A stretch of 64,000 nucleotides of DNA from JAPOXR01 sp963662395 (GTDB lineage: Bacteria; Pseudomonadota; Alphaproteobacteria; Rhodobacterales; Rhodobacteraceae): contig OY759511.1 of assembly GCA_963662395.1 (NCBI GenBank), positions 1,860,001 through 1,924,000 on the forward strand, given 5' to 3'. A model generated the notes under the pieces. The model did not search any database, was not told where the DNA came from, and saw only the letters and a program-made list of their open reading frames with translations. Shown here piece after piece: positions 54,156 through 63,320 of the stretch. The translations under genes and the position numbers were made by a program. Position 1 is the first letter of the stretch. Every line of letters starts with the position of its first letter.

Positions 54156-54700
54156 TGGAGCGCAGCCTGGTCATGATTTCCATTTTTGCCGCATTGATTG
54201 CCGCATTGGGGCTGGTGCCGAAGCTTGCACTTGCGTCCGGCGTGCCGATCACTGCGCAATCCCTGGGAATCATGCTCTGCGGAACGATCCTGGGAGCAAG
54301 GCGAGGGGCGCTTGCCGTATTGCTGTTCCTGTTGCTGGTTGCGGTGGGTCTTCCGCTCATGGCTGGCGGGAGAGGAGGTCTCGGGCTGTTTGTCTCGCCC
54401 TCTGCCGGCTACCTGGTCGGGTTTCCACTGGCGGCACTGGCAGCCGGGCTGATCATGGAGCGGATGACGTCATCGTCCCTATTCCGGTCGGCACTGGTTT
54501 CTGCCCTGGTTGGCGGGGTACTGGTTCTTCACGTCCCCGGGATATTCGGAATGGCCGTCACGCTCGACAAGTCACTATTCGATGCCACGCTGCTCGCCCT
54601 GCCATTCCTTCCGGGCGACATCATCAAGGCGGTCATTGCCGCCTTCGTGACTTCCGGGATCGCCCGCGCCCGCCCGAACAGCCTGCTGTCCCGCCAGTAG
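54155..54700 (+). CDS. bioY: Biotin-binding transport protein BioY
   Basis: 181 residues, six membrane helices, S-component of the biotin ECF transporter. Family motifs: SGVPITAQSLGIMLCGTILGARRGALAVLLFLLLVAVGLPLMAGGRGGLG and SPSAGYLVGFPLAALAAG, with the C-terminal PFLPGDIIKAVIAAFV. Convergent with the thiolase-ligase pair, 16 bases apart. Confidence 0.92.
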   Translation: MERSLVMISIFAALIAALGLVPKLALASGVPITAQSLGIMLCGTILGARRGALAVLLFLLLVAVGLPLMAGGRGGLGLFVSPSAGYLVGFPLAALAAGLIMERMTSSSLFRSALVSALVGGVLVLHVPGIFGMAVTLDKSLFDATLLALPFLPGDIIKAVIAAFVTSGIARARPNSLLSRQ

Positions 54701-54716
54701 CGGGGATTTCCAGCGT

Positions 54717-55838
54717 TCAAGACCGGTATTCCAGCAAGACCGCGGTGCCGAGCCCTCCGGCCGCCGCTATCGCCGCAATTCCGAAGCGCTCCCGACGCTC
54801 GACCAGCTCGTGGTACAGCCTGACCGCAAGGATTGCGCCGGATGCACCGACCGGATGACCGCGGGCAAGCGACCCGCCACCCGGGTTGACGATCGAGGGC
54901 GAGAGTCCGACACCATTGACGCAGGCAATTGCCTGGACCGCATAGGCCTCCATGATCTCGGCGACCGATATGTCCGTGACATTCAGTCCGGCCTGGCCGA
55001 GCGTCGCATTCATCGCCTCTACCGGCGCCAGGCCAGGCAATTCGGGATCACCCCCGATCGTCGTGCCACCCACGAGGCGAACCACCGGCCGATCGAGCCC
55101 GCCGGCAATCTCCTCCGAGACCAGGACACAGATTGCACCGCCATCTGCAGCGACCGAAGCATTGGCCGCGGTGATCGAACCGCAGATCCGCCTGGCCCGC
55201 TGGCAGATGACCATCGACAATTTCCGCCCATAGCTGTCGACATCCAGGTCGATCCCGGGAACCGGGACCAGCTCCGGATTGCGGCGAGGCCGGAGCCGCA
55301 GCGCCTTGCGATGACTCTCGACACTCCACTCATCCTGCGACTGCCGGGAAATGCCCAATTCCCTGCCGAGATTGTCGGCAGCCACGGCCATCGGCGGGTC
55401 CCTGTCAGGCCATGGCGTGAAACGGGCCTGTTCGAAGGGATCCCGATCATCAGGATCCCGCTCGGACCACCCCCTGTAGCTTCGCCGGGAATACTGCTCC
55501 ACACCGCCGGCCAGCACGACATCGGCGCCGCGGGCAATCTGCGCCTCTGCCAGCAGCAACGCATCAAGCCCGCTGCAGCATTGCCGGTCAAGCGTGAGGC
55601 CGGCCGTGGATTCGGCAATCCCGGCAGCCAGCGAAATGGATCTCGCCGGGTTGCCGCCGGGCCCGATCGCATTGCCGATAATGACCTCGTCCACCCGCTC
55701 GGCAGAAATCCCGGCATCGGACAGCGCGGCCAGCATCGGTGCCACGGCCAGTGCAAACAGGTCGACATCGCTGAGAGCGCCGCCGCGGGGTGCGACCGGC
55801 GTCCGGCGGGCCGCCGCCAGGAATGCTGGCCGGCTCAA
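54717..55838 (-). CDS. Thiolase-family protein lacking the second active-site Cys (YhfS-like)
   Basis: 373 residues. Thiolase fold with the nucleophile in LDRQCCSGLDALLLAEAQI and the His in GGGSLARGHPVGASGA. The second catalytic Cys, normally in CIGGGxG, is Ala here: AIAAAGGLGTAVLLE, read directly in the DNA. Such proteins may condense or bind acyl-CoA without ordinary thiolysis. It overlaps the acyl-CoA ligase stop (ATGA) and faces bioMNY. B. subtilis has the same trio (yhfS thiolase, yhfT ligase, yhfU bioY), so a role in making a biotin precursor such as pimeloyl thioester is a reasonable inference. Confidence 0.82.
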   Translation of the reverse strand: MSRPAFLAAARRTPVAPRGGALSDVDLFALAVAPMLAALSDAGISAERVDEVIIGNAIGPGGNPARSISLAAGIAESTAGLTLDRQCCSGLDALLLAEAQIARGADVVLAGGVEQYSRRSYRGWSERDPDDRDPFEQARFTPWPDRDPPMAVAADNLGRELGISRQSQDEWSVESHRKALRLRPRRNPELVPVPGIDLDVDSYGRKLSMVICQRARRICGSITAANASVAADGGAICVLVSEEIAGGLDRPVVRLVGGTTIGGDPELPGLAPVEAMNATLGQAGLNVTDISVAEIMEAYAVQAIACVNGVGLSPSIVNPGGGSLARGHPVGASGAILAVRLYHELVERRERFGIAAIAAAGGLGTAVLLEYRS

Positions 55839-57238
55839 TGTTCCGGATCCGTCAACATCCGCGCCAGTGCCGCCAGATCCGTCTTGCCGGAAGGAAGGAG
55901 CGGCCAGGCATCACGGATGAATATCCGGCGAGGTGACGCATGCGGCCCAATTGCGGCCCGGCACTGGCGTTCAATCCCCTCGATTCCCGGCCAGGATTCG
56001 CCGGGCTTGATGAATGCCACCGGCACACATCCACGCAACGGATCTTCCCAAGGCACAACTGCGGCACGCTCAACGCCATCGATCTCCAGCAGGACATTCT
56101 CGATCGCCTCCGGATGGACGAGTTGGTCGGCGACATTGAACATGCGGTCGACCCGGCCAGCGAGATGAAGATAACCGTCCTTGTCAAGATACCCGGACTC
56201 GCCAACAGACAGGAGACGGCCATGCCATCGCGCAGGTCCCGGAATATCGCCACAGTAGCCATCAAAGAGATACGGGCTGGAGACCAGGATCTCGCCGGTC
56301 TCGCACGCCTGTCCGCCGCCGATTCGCAACTCGACCCCCGGATAGGCCCTGCCGACCGAATTTGCCGGGGTCTCATGGTCACTGATGGCGACGAAACTGG
56401 CTTCGGATGATCCGTAGAATTCGCAGATTTCGGCATTGGGGAACAGCTCCACCGCCTGCCGCCGCGCCACCGCGTCGAGCTTCGAGCCGGCAGCCAGTAC
56501 CAGCCTGACCGAAGGTGCAGGCTTGTGCCGGCGGCGCGGTGCCTCGGCCATCAGCCTGATTTGGGTGGGAGTCGCATAGAGGATGGTCATGTTGCGGGCG
56601 GCCAGGGCCTCGACCTGCCGGTCTGGACGCAGCCCGCCGAGCAGGTGAAGGTCGGCTCCGAGATGGGCCGCCTCCATGGCTCCGTAGAGCGCCAGCGAAT
56701 GGCCGAGATCACCAGGAACTCCATAGTTGTCGCCCGGCCCGAGGCTCCAGCGGTGCTGGTTTGATCTGAAACTCAGGATCCATGACCGGTGGGATCGCCT
56801 GACCGTCCGGCCCCGGCCCGAGGTTCCGGAACTTCGGCAACGGAAATATCTTTCCCCTCCCGGGCGCGGCTCTGCCATCCGTCCATCCGGGGCTGAATCG
56901 TCGCATCGGCTCCCCGGGGCGGCGGGAGGGTCGGAAGAGACCGCCGGTTCATCGTCCCGACCGGCATTCAGGGCCAGGAATTCCTGCCCCGCACCTGCTG
57001 CCCGGAGGATTGCGGCAAACCCCGATGCCTGGCTCCCGGCGGCAATCCTGACCGGAACAACGCCCTGCTCTCCTGCACCGGCAGCGGGCAGTGGATCTCC
57101 GGAATGCCTTGCCTCCGGGCGAACGAGCCGGACATGTTCATCATGGAGTGTCGAACTCGGGTGCCACCTGAATGCATGCTCACTGCCGGTGCCGGCATGG
57201 ATTGCAAGCCCTCCTTCCCTGGCGCTTGCCGCATTCAT
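55835..57238 (-). CDS. Acyl-CoA ligase (AMP-forming, YhfT-like)
   Basis: 467 residues from ATG 57238; the frame is open further upstream but only with Arg-rich filler. ANL-superfamily motifs: RSSGTSGRGRTVRRSHRSW (phosphate loop), EFYGSSEASFVAISD (the YGSSE block), GESGYLDKDGYLHLAGRVDRMFNVAD and PSGKTDL near the end (catalytic Lys). Activates a carboxylate with ATP and CoA. It shares an overlap with the thiolase gene, and both lie beside bioMNY, as in the yhfT-yhfS-yhfU arrangement. The substrate may be a biotin-related dicarboxylate or a fatty acid. Confidence 0.82.
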   Translation of the reverse strand: MNAASAREGGLAIHAGTGSEHAFRWHPSSTLHDEHVRLVRPEARHSGDPLPAAGAGEQGVVPVRIAAGSQASGFAAILRAAGAGQEFLALNAGRDDEPAVSSDPPAAPGSRCDDSAPDGRMAEPRPGGERYFRCRSSGTSGRGRTVRRSHRSWILSFRSNQHRWSLGPGDNYGVPGDLGHSLALYGAMEAAHLGADLHLLGGLRPDRQVEALAARNMTILYATPTQIRLMAEAPRRRHKPAPSVRLVLAAGSKLDAVARRQAVELFPNAEICEFYGSSEASFVAISDHETPANSVGRAYPGVELRIGGGQACETGEILVSSPYLFDGYCGDIPGPARWHGRLLSVGESGYLDKDGYLHLAGRVDRMFNVADQLVHPEAIENVLLEIDGVERAAVVPWEDPLRGCVPVAFIKPGESWPGIEGIERQCRAAIGPHASPRRIFIRDAWPLLPSGKTDLAALARMLTDPEH

Positions 57239-57550
57239 CAACGCCCGCCTCCTGTCCTCGAGGGGATCGACCCTGGCAGTTTGCGAACGGGCCGTACTGC
57301 CGGCCTGCAACCTCCCGGGGCGGTATCGGGAGCAGGGGAAAGGCTCGTGCCCAGCACCATCTCGCAATCTCCGCCGCTGCGCGATCCGAACACGGGCAGT
57401 GATAACCAAATCCGCCCGCGACGGCCAGACCTGGCGACCTGATCGCCAGGTGAGAGGCAAATGCCAACCAGGCGGGTATGGCATTCCGGCGGCACCTGTC
57501 GCCACATGGAAATCAGCCGGGTGATTGGTCCGCCCCGCAGTCTTGCCTCA

Positions 57551-57703
57551 GCGTGCATCTCTGGCAATCATCACGACTTCACAACCCTTTTCGAACACCG
57601 CGCCCGCTGGCACCGGGCCGTCCATGATGCACCTCCACGCCGCAAGGGTCAGCTTTCGCGCCAAATCGACAATTGCCTGCTTGCGCATGAACTTGCCATG
57701 ACG
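57551..57703 (-). pseudogene. IS110-type transposase C-terminal remnant
   Basis: About 50 residues, MRKQAIVDLARKLTLAAWRC then PVPAGAVFEKG, resemble the C-terminal end of IS110/IS116/IS902 transposases (typically KAIVALARKLAVALWRYV then PEGAVL). The rest of the transposase is absent. It lies in the stretch 57239-58404, which contains only mobile-element debris. Confidence 0.5.
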
Positions 57704-57913
57704 GCGAGCGTGCATTCCTTGAATTCCATCCGTTTGTCCTTGTTTGCGGGCGGCATTTCCGGGAATCCTCATTGCAATCGCCCACAACACCGACGATACG
57801 CAACTTCGGTTCCATCTACATGATATAGCGCATTTTTCTTCCTCGACCCGCAGCCTTGGCAGGATTTCCGGCCTGATTTCCCTGCATCTGCAACTGGATG
57901 CAGGGAGTATTCC

Positions 57914-58282
57914 ATGACGACAGAACGACTGACGGATGCACGAGTCAGGACCCTCGAACCCGGCCGGCGCGGGACATATGCGACGCGGGCCTGAAGGGCT
58001 TCGGTGTCCGGATCATGCCTTCGGGCCGGAGACGGTTCTTCACTCACACTCAGCATGGCAGCAGGCGTCACCGGAAGATCATCGGCGAGGCGGAGCTGAT
58101 GAGCCCGGAGGAAGCGCGCAATGGAGAACGGACCGCCCTTGCCGGCATACGGAAGGTCATCCGGTCGTGACTCGCCCGGGGAGACCTCTGCGAGGTCACC
58201 GCCGAGGACATGTTCCGCCGCTACGCCTGCCACTGGAAGGCGTCCACATGCAAGGTCGACAGATACCATGCTGAAATCCGGT
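57914..58282 (+). pseudogene. Integrase N-terminal remnant (DUF4102)
   Basis: Starts MTTERLTDARVRTLEPGRRG (ATG 57914), shifts frame near 57975 to LKGFGVRIMPSGRRRFFTHT, QHGSRRHRKIIGEAELMSPEEAR, then meets an in-frame stop at 58168 and continues LARGDLCEVTAEDMFRRYACHW to 58282. This is the arm-binding domain and the beginning of the core-binding domain of a tyrosine integrase. No catalytic domain remains. It is a different family member from the two at 1292-2959. Confidence 0.65.
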
Positions 58283-58345
58283 GGCTACCTTGAGTGAAAT
58301 TGACGAGCTACCTTGGATGGAATTCGGGTGGTAGTTTGGTGAAAT
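58268..58345. repeat. Three degenerate direct repeats, IS21-like end
   Basis: Spaced 21-23 bases: GGTGGCTACCTTGAGTGAAAT, GAGCTACCTTGGATGGAAT and GGTGGTAGTTTGGTGAAAT. Multiple short direct repeats at about 21-base spacing are typical of IS21-family ends, where IstA binds. No istA or istB lies nearby, so this would be a leftover end. Confidence 0.4.
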
Positions 58346-58404
58346 CTGCCGGCAGGCCTCCCGGAGCGGCGCTCACTCCGCCATTGACGTCCGGGTGCCT
58401 GCCG

Positions 58405-60519
58405 TCATGACCGACCCGGGAACAGGCGAAGCCGGTCATGCCCCGTGGATTGCCCGTCCCGGGTCCAGGCGATCGCGGCCATGAGCAGTATCAGCAACAT
58501 CCCCAGTGCTCCGGGGAGCAGTGAGACCGATTCGATGGCCAGGACCCGGTACGACTCCCCGGGCACCAGACCGAACCAGTTCTCTCCGGATGTCGCTCGC
58601 CCCGGCCTGACCAGCCGCGCCTCGGGGATGCCGTCTTCGATCCGGTAGATGCCGCCGCCGGAGCGGGACACGGCATCGGCAAGATGCATGGTGGTCGATG
58701 TGGTTGCCACGAATTCGCCGGGGAATTCGGGACCGACGGCAGCAACCAGCGAGCGCGCCCCGTCGCTGATCTGGTAGAGCCCCGGTGGCGCGGCGGCGAT
58801 GACGGCTTCGTGGCGTCCGGGCGACAGGTGATACTGGTCATGCTCAAGCACCACGTCTTCGGGGCCGGTGACGGTGATCGTCGGCACTCGACCGTCAACC
58901 GAGCGGTGCTCGATGACCAGGCTGTCAGGGCCGGTCCTGGCAGTCAGGGCCTCCTCCTCCAGTTCGGGCTCCTTCATCAGCCAGTGCACGAGCCGGCGCA
59001 GCAGTTCCGTTTGCGGCCCCCCCCCCTCCACCTCCCGGTGCCACAGCCAGACCTGGTCCGACCCCAGGAGCGCCACCCGACCCTCGCCAACCCGGTCAAG
59101 CAGGAGAAGCGGCCCTGCATCCGGATTGCCTTCCATCAGCGACAGGCCGCTCGCCCCGGCCAGCCCGACCTGCCGGAACCAGCGACCCCATCCGGGGTCA
59201 TCCGGACCTCCCTTGCCCGTTGACCCGCTTGCCTCCAGGGTCGCGGTCACGGGATGCCGCCTCCCGATTTCGGTCAGTGTCGGCACGTATCCGCCCTCGA
59301 TGACGGCTCCGGTTGGCGCGCCGGGCAGGATGTCCGCAAGTACCGATGCATGGATACTTGCCTCGCCGGCAAATTCCGGGCCGGCGGCGACCAGCAGCGC
59401 CCCGCCATTCTCCACATGGTTCCTGATATGATGGAAATGGACGGCCGAGAGGAAACCGTAGAGGACGTAGCGGTCGAAAATGACCAGATCGAAAGTGTCG
59501 ATCTTTTCGGCAAACAGTTCGTGCACCGGAAACGGTATCAGGGAGAGCTCTTCCGGCGAGCCGATGCGTGCATCGGAGCCGGTTCTCAGGATGTTGAAAT
59601 GGATGAGTTCGATCGACTCGTCGGATTTGAGGATGTTCCGCCATGTTCGTTGCCCCGGATGCGGAAATCCCGACACCAGCAACACCCGCAAACGGTCCCG
59701 AACCCCGTTGATCTCGACCGATGCCATGTTGTTCAGCGTGGTGAGTTCACCCGGAGTTGGCGGCGTGGAGACGACAACCAGGTTTCGGCCTCGCCGGATC
59801 TGGTCAATCGTGATCTCCCGGTCGCCATCGGTCACATGGGTCACCGGAGGGGCACCATTGGTCGAGACTGAAACCATTCGGGGTTCATTGATGTCCGGGA
59901 CGCTGCCCTCATCCCGCACCGACACCGACAGCACCGCCGGTTCGCCGACCACGGCATAGGCCGGGAAGGACCGGAATTCGATGCGGCGGTCGAATTCTCC
60001 CCGGTGGCCGGTTACCAGTGCATGGACCGGGAACGGAGTGTCCGACCCGATGGAGGAATCGAGAATCTGCCCGTCCGTCACCAGGATGGCACCGGCAATC
60101 CGGTTTTCGTCCAACCCGGCGATGGCGCGGTTCAGTGCACCAGGCAGCGAAATTTCCCCGGCGTTGCCATCCTGGCCGTTCTGCAGGGTCGATGCGGCAA
60201 TTTCAACGCCGTCAAACCGGCCGATCCGGTCGCGCAACTCTGCAAGCGCAGCGTCGGTGTCCGCCATCCGGTCGCCGATTTCCTGGCTGGCCGACCTGTC
60301 ATCGAGCAGGATGACGATATCGGTGTCGTATTCACGCAATTCCCTCCTGACTGACGGGTTGAGGGCTGCGCCAACCAGGAGCAGCAGGATAGCCAACCGC
60401 CAGAATGCCCCGGCATGGCCGGCCAGCAACCTCCGGGCCAGGATGGCCACGGCAATAACGGCCATGACCGCAATCGGCACCCAGGGCAGGAGCGGGTCGA
60501 AATGAACCTGGATTCCCAT
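58405..60519 (-). CDS. Membrane protein of MoxR operon (VWA/amidotransferase-like fold)
   Basis: 704 residues. Membrane helices at both ends (VPIAVMAVIAVAILARRLL; AIESVSLLPGALGMLLILLMAAIAW). A VWA-like segment follows the first pair (DTDIVILLDDRSASQEIGDR; GAILVTDGQILDSSIG). The central part (LRVLLVSGFPHPGQRTWRNI, DLVIFDRYVL, LVAAGPEFAGEAS) resembles a class I glutamine-amidotransferase-like fold seen in these proteins. Third gene after DUF58 and BatA/DUF4159, 66 bases past the latter. These operons, headed by a MoxR AAA ATPase, assemble or mature periplasmic or membrane proteins; the exact client is unknown. Confidence 0.75.
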   Translation of the reverse strand: MGIQVHFDPLLPWVPIAVMAVIAVAILARRLLAGHAGAFWRLAILLLLVGAALNPSVRRELREYDTDIVILLDDRSASQEIGDRMADTDAALAELRDRIGRFDGVEIAASTLQNGQDGNAGEISLPGALNRAIAGLDENRIAGAILVTDGQILDSSIGSDTPFPVHALVTGHRGEFDRRIEFRSFPAYAVVGEPAVLSVSVRDEGSVPDINEPRMVSVSTNGAPPVTHVTDGDREITIDQIRRGRNLVVVSTPPTPGELTTLNNMASVEINGVRDRLRVLLVSGFPHPGQRTWRNILKSDESIELIHFNILRTGSDARIGSPEELSLIPFPVHELFAEKIDTFDLVIFDRYVLYGFLSAVHFHHIRNHVENGGALLVAAGPEFAGEASIHASVLADILPGAPTGAVIEGGYVPTLTEIGRRHPVTATLEASGSTGKGGPDDPGWGRWFRQVGLAGASGLSLMEGNPDAGPLLLLDRVGEGRVALLGSDQVWLWHREVEGGGPQTELLRRLVHWLMKEPELEEEALTARTGPDSLVIEHRSVDGRVPTITVTGPEDVVLEHDQYHLSPGRHEAVIAAAPPGLYQISDGARSLVAAVGPEFPGEFVATTSTTMHLADAVSRSGGGIYRIEDGIPEARLVRPGRATSGENWFGLVPGESYRVLAIESVSLLPGALGMLLILLMAAIAWTRDGQSTGHDRLRLFPGRS

Positions 60520-60585
60520 TCATCCGGCTCGCAAATTCAGGATCGCTTCGTCGTCGCAACTCATTCCGGTCAGCCTGTCCTGCCT

Positions 60586-63318
60586 TCACCTGGCCCGCAA
60601 TTTCAGCAGCGCGTCGACATTGAGCTGGTCACTCTTGTAGTTTCCGGACAGCGCATGCATGATCAGGTTGATGCCGAACCTGTAGGCCACCTCGCGCTGC
60701 CTCTCCCCGCGCCCGCCGGCCCCGACCGGAAACATCGCCGTTCCATCCTCGTGCACCGCCCAGGCCGACGCCCAGTCATTCCCGCCGATGACGACCGGAG
60801 TCACACCGTCGGTTGCCGAACTTCCGGCCTGCCGATTGCCCCTGGTTGCCCGTGACTGCTCGACCCAGATGTCGCCCTGGTATCGGCCCGGATAGCGGTC
60901 CAGCAGGTAGAAACTCCGTGAAATGGTATGGTTGCGGTCCGGAATGTCGAGGGGCGGAATGGCCAGCGGCCCGACCATTCGGGCCAGCTTTTCGGCGTTC
61001 GAATTTGCCGGGGAATACCCGCCCAGCAAGGCATCCCTGGTATCGAAGAGAATCATCCCGCCGCGCTCCAGATAGGTTCGCAGTTTCCGGTAGGCCTCTT
61101 CGGATAGGGAAGGCCCGGCAGACGAGACCGGCCAGTAGACCAGCGGATAGAGGGCAACGGTGCCGAAGGAGGATTCGAGGCCGGTCGGCTCGGCAAGCTC
61201 GATCGAGGTCCGGGCCTCGACAACCCTCGACAGCCCCCTGAGACCGGCCTCGGAGATCCGGTCCAGCTCCTGGTCGCCGGTGATCACGTACGCCAGGACG
61301 GTCTCCCGCGTGGCCCGGATCGCGACATCGTCGTCCAGCTCGGCGGCGGCATCTCCGGGGATCACCGCCAGCGCACACGGGATTGCCGCTGCCAGCACGG
61401 CGATGCTTCCGCCAAGCCGGAAGGTGGCAAGGAAATCGGCAACCAGCAGCAGGAATGCCAGGGCCAGCAATGCACCCTTTGCCTGGGTGACCGACCGGTC
61501 GGCACCGCTGCGAAGCCGAACGGACTCCGGCCATGAGGGCATCGTCAGCAATGCCGGGTCGGATACCGCGTTGACGGCCATCCGGAGTTGCCCGGATTCG
61601 TAGATTCCGGGCGGAATGTCACCTGATGCCAGCCGGTCGCCGGTCAGTTCCTGCGGATTTTCCGCCGGCCCGGTTCGGCCGAATGCATCGACCAGCTGTT
61701 CCGCCCGCCAGAGCTGATCGCTCTCGGGCGCGGCGATGCCGACCGGCCCGGTGCGGGACCGCAGCACCAGCCGCTCCAGCATCCCGGGAAACAGCCCGTG
61801 CAGGGGCAGGTTCGACCATTCTGCAGTTGCCGGAATGTGAAACAGGACCAGCAATCCATCGCCCAGGCTGGAGCCGGTGATCAACGGCGTTCCGTCTTCC
61901 AGGCTGGCCAGCACCCGGTCAGCCAGATCCGGTCCAGGCTGCGCCAGGATCTGCCGGCTGACCGTGATGTCGGGGGAAACCTCCAGCCCCAGGAATGGCG
62001 AGGTCGGTGCAAACCGGTCAAGGTTTTTCGGTTGCTCCCAGGACATGGAGCCGCCCATGGACCTCGTGCCGGCACGCAGGCGCACCGGGTAGAGGTCATC
62101 ATCTCCTGGCGGTGAAGCGGCCAGGAGCCGGCCGGCAAACCGGACCAGGTGGCCACCATCCCTGACCCAGATCTCCAGCCGTTCGACTTGCTGCGGCTCC
62201 AGCTCGACGATATCCGGCAGGAACATGATGTCCGGGTCGAATTCGAGCATCTCTTCCAGCCCGCCCTCGACAAGTTCCGAGGACAGGGACAGGGCCCGAC
62301 GCAGATAGTGGTAGGGCGAGAGCAGGATTCCGCCCTCATCCAGCTGCCGTCCAATGACCAGGGCAGCCCGGCTTCGTTGCAATCCGCCGGCCACCAGGCT
62401 GACTGCTCCGGCCGAATCCACGCCATTGATCTCGAGGCGCTCGATCCGGTTTCGCAACTGGGCCGGCATGCGGAACTCCAGGGCCGACATTTCCTGGCCA
62501 GCCGACAGGGAGGCCGTCTGCGAATCAATCATCCGTGCGGTACCTGACTGGTCAGCTCCGATGACATCAACCCTGACAATCCGGGCCGAATCATTCCTGG
62601 CCACCCGCAACGGAACGACCACGCTTTCAGCCTGCGCCTCCGGCAGGCCGAGCATCTGCACCGGACCGGCCGGCTCGATGACCGTCACCTCGCCCCGACC
62701 CAGAAGCAGGCGCATCAGCCGGTCATGGCCGGTATAGGCAATGCCGTCGGTCAGCCAGATGCTGTCGAAATTTCCTTCGACCCGGTCCTCGATCCAGTCG
62801 CTGACGTCATTGCCATTCGGCATCACCGGTTTCGGCAACAGCGCCGCCACTTCCTCCTTCAGATCCCCGGCATCGCCGAACCCGGAAAACCGGTCCGGCA
62901 GTGAGGTTGCGACGGCCAAATGAACCGGCGTGTCGGCGACGTCGCCCAGCTCCAGGATGGCAGAGATGTCGGCGATCCTTGTCGGCCAGTGATCGGCCCC
63001 GGCCCAGCTGCCGTCGACAAGAATGAGAATCGGCAATTCCGACTGTCGCCGGTCCGGCGTCTCGGTGATCAGGACCGGTCCGGCAAACCCGACAATCGCC
63101 GCGGCAATGCCCAGCATTCTCAGCAGTTTCAGCCACCATGGAATCGAACGGATCTCGAATTTCCCGCCGTCAAACTCGCCGAACAGGGTCACCGGCGGAA
63201 ACTCCTGCACCCGGGCCGGCGGCGGCACCGCCCGCAGCAGCAGCCACAGGAGCGGCAAGGCCAGCAATCCTGCCAGCACCCAGGGTGCAGCAAACCCGAC
63301 AGGACCGAGCGACAGCAT
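60586..63318 (-). CDS. BatA/DUF4159-domain membrane protein
   Basis: 910 residues from ATG 63318 (MLSLGPVGFAAPWVL). The start is the BatA N-terminal domain: two helices around ALPLLWLLLRAVPPPARVQEFPP and RMLGIAAAIVGFAGPVLI. A long VWA-like periplasmic part follows (LPILILVDGSWAGADHW, DSIWLTDGIAYTGHD). Two helices near residue 645-700 lead to the C-terminal DUF4159 (GTVALYPLVYWPV, RTYLERGGMILFDTRDALLGG, YRFGINLIMHALSGNYKSDQ). Part of the MoxR-DUF58-DUF4159 operon; its start lies just past the DUF58 stop. Confidence 0.82.
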   Translation of the reverse strand: MLSLGPVGFAAPWVLAGLLALPLLWLLLRAVPPPARVQEFPPVTLFGEFDGGKFEIRSIPWWLKLLRMLGIAAAIVGFAGPVLITETPDRRQSELPILILVDGSWAGADHWPTRIADISAILELGDVADTPVHLAVATSLPDRFSGFGDAGDLKEEVAALLPKPVMPNGNDVSDWIEDRVEGNFDSIWLTDGIAYTGHDRLMRLLLGRGEVTVIEPAGPVQMLGLPEAQAESVVVPLRVARNDSARIVRVDVIGADQSGTARMIDSQTASLSAGQEMSALEFRMPAQLRNRIERLEINGVDSAGAVSLVAGGLQRSRAALVIGRQLDEGGILLSPYHYLRRALSLSSELVEGGLEEMLEFDPDIMFLPDIVELEPQQVERLEIWVRDGGHLVRFAGRLLAASPPGDDDLYPVRLRAGTRSMGGSMSWEQPKNLDRFAPTSPFLGLEVSPDITVSRQILAQPGPDLADRVLASLEDGTPLITGSSLGDGLLVLFHIPATAEWSNLPLHGLFPGMLERLVLRSRTGPVGIAAPESDQLWRAEQLVDAFGRTGPAENPQELTGDRLASGDIPPGIYESGQLRMAVNAVSDPALLTMPSWPESVRLRSGADRSVTQAKGALLALAFLLLVADFLATFRLGGSIAVLAAAIPCALAVIPGDAAAELDDDVAIRATRETVLAYVITGDQELDRISEAGLRGLSRVVEARTSIELAEPTGLESSFGTVALYPLVYWPVSSAGPSLSEEAYRKLRTYLERGGMILFDTRDALLGGYSPANSNAEKLARMVGPLAIPPLDIPDRNHTISRSFYLLDRYPGRYQGDIWVEQSRATRGNRQAGSSATDGVTPVVIGGNDWASAWAVHEDGTAMFPVGAGGRGERQREVAYRFGINLIMHALSGNYKSDQLNVDALLKLRAR

Positions 63319-63320
63319 CC

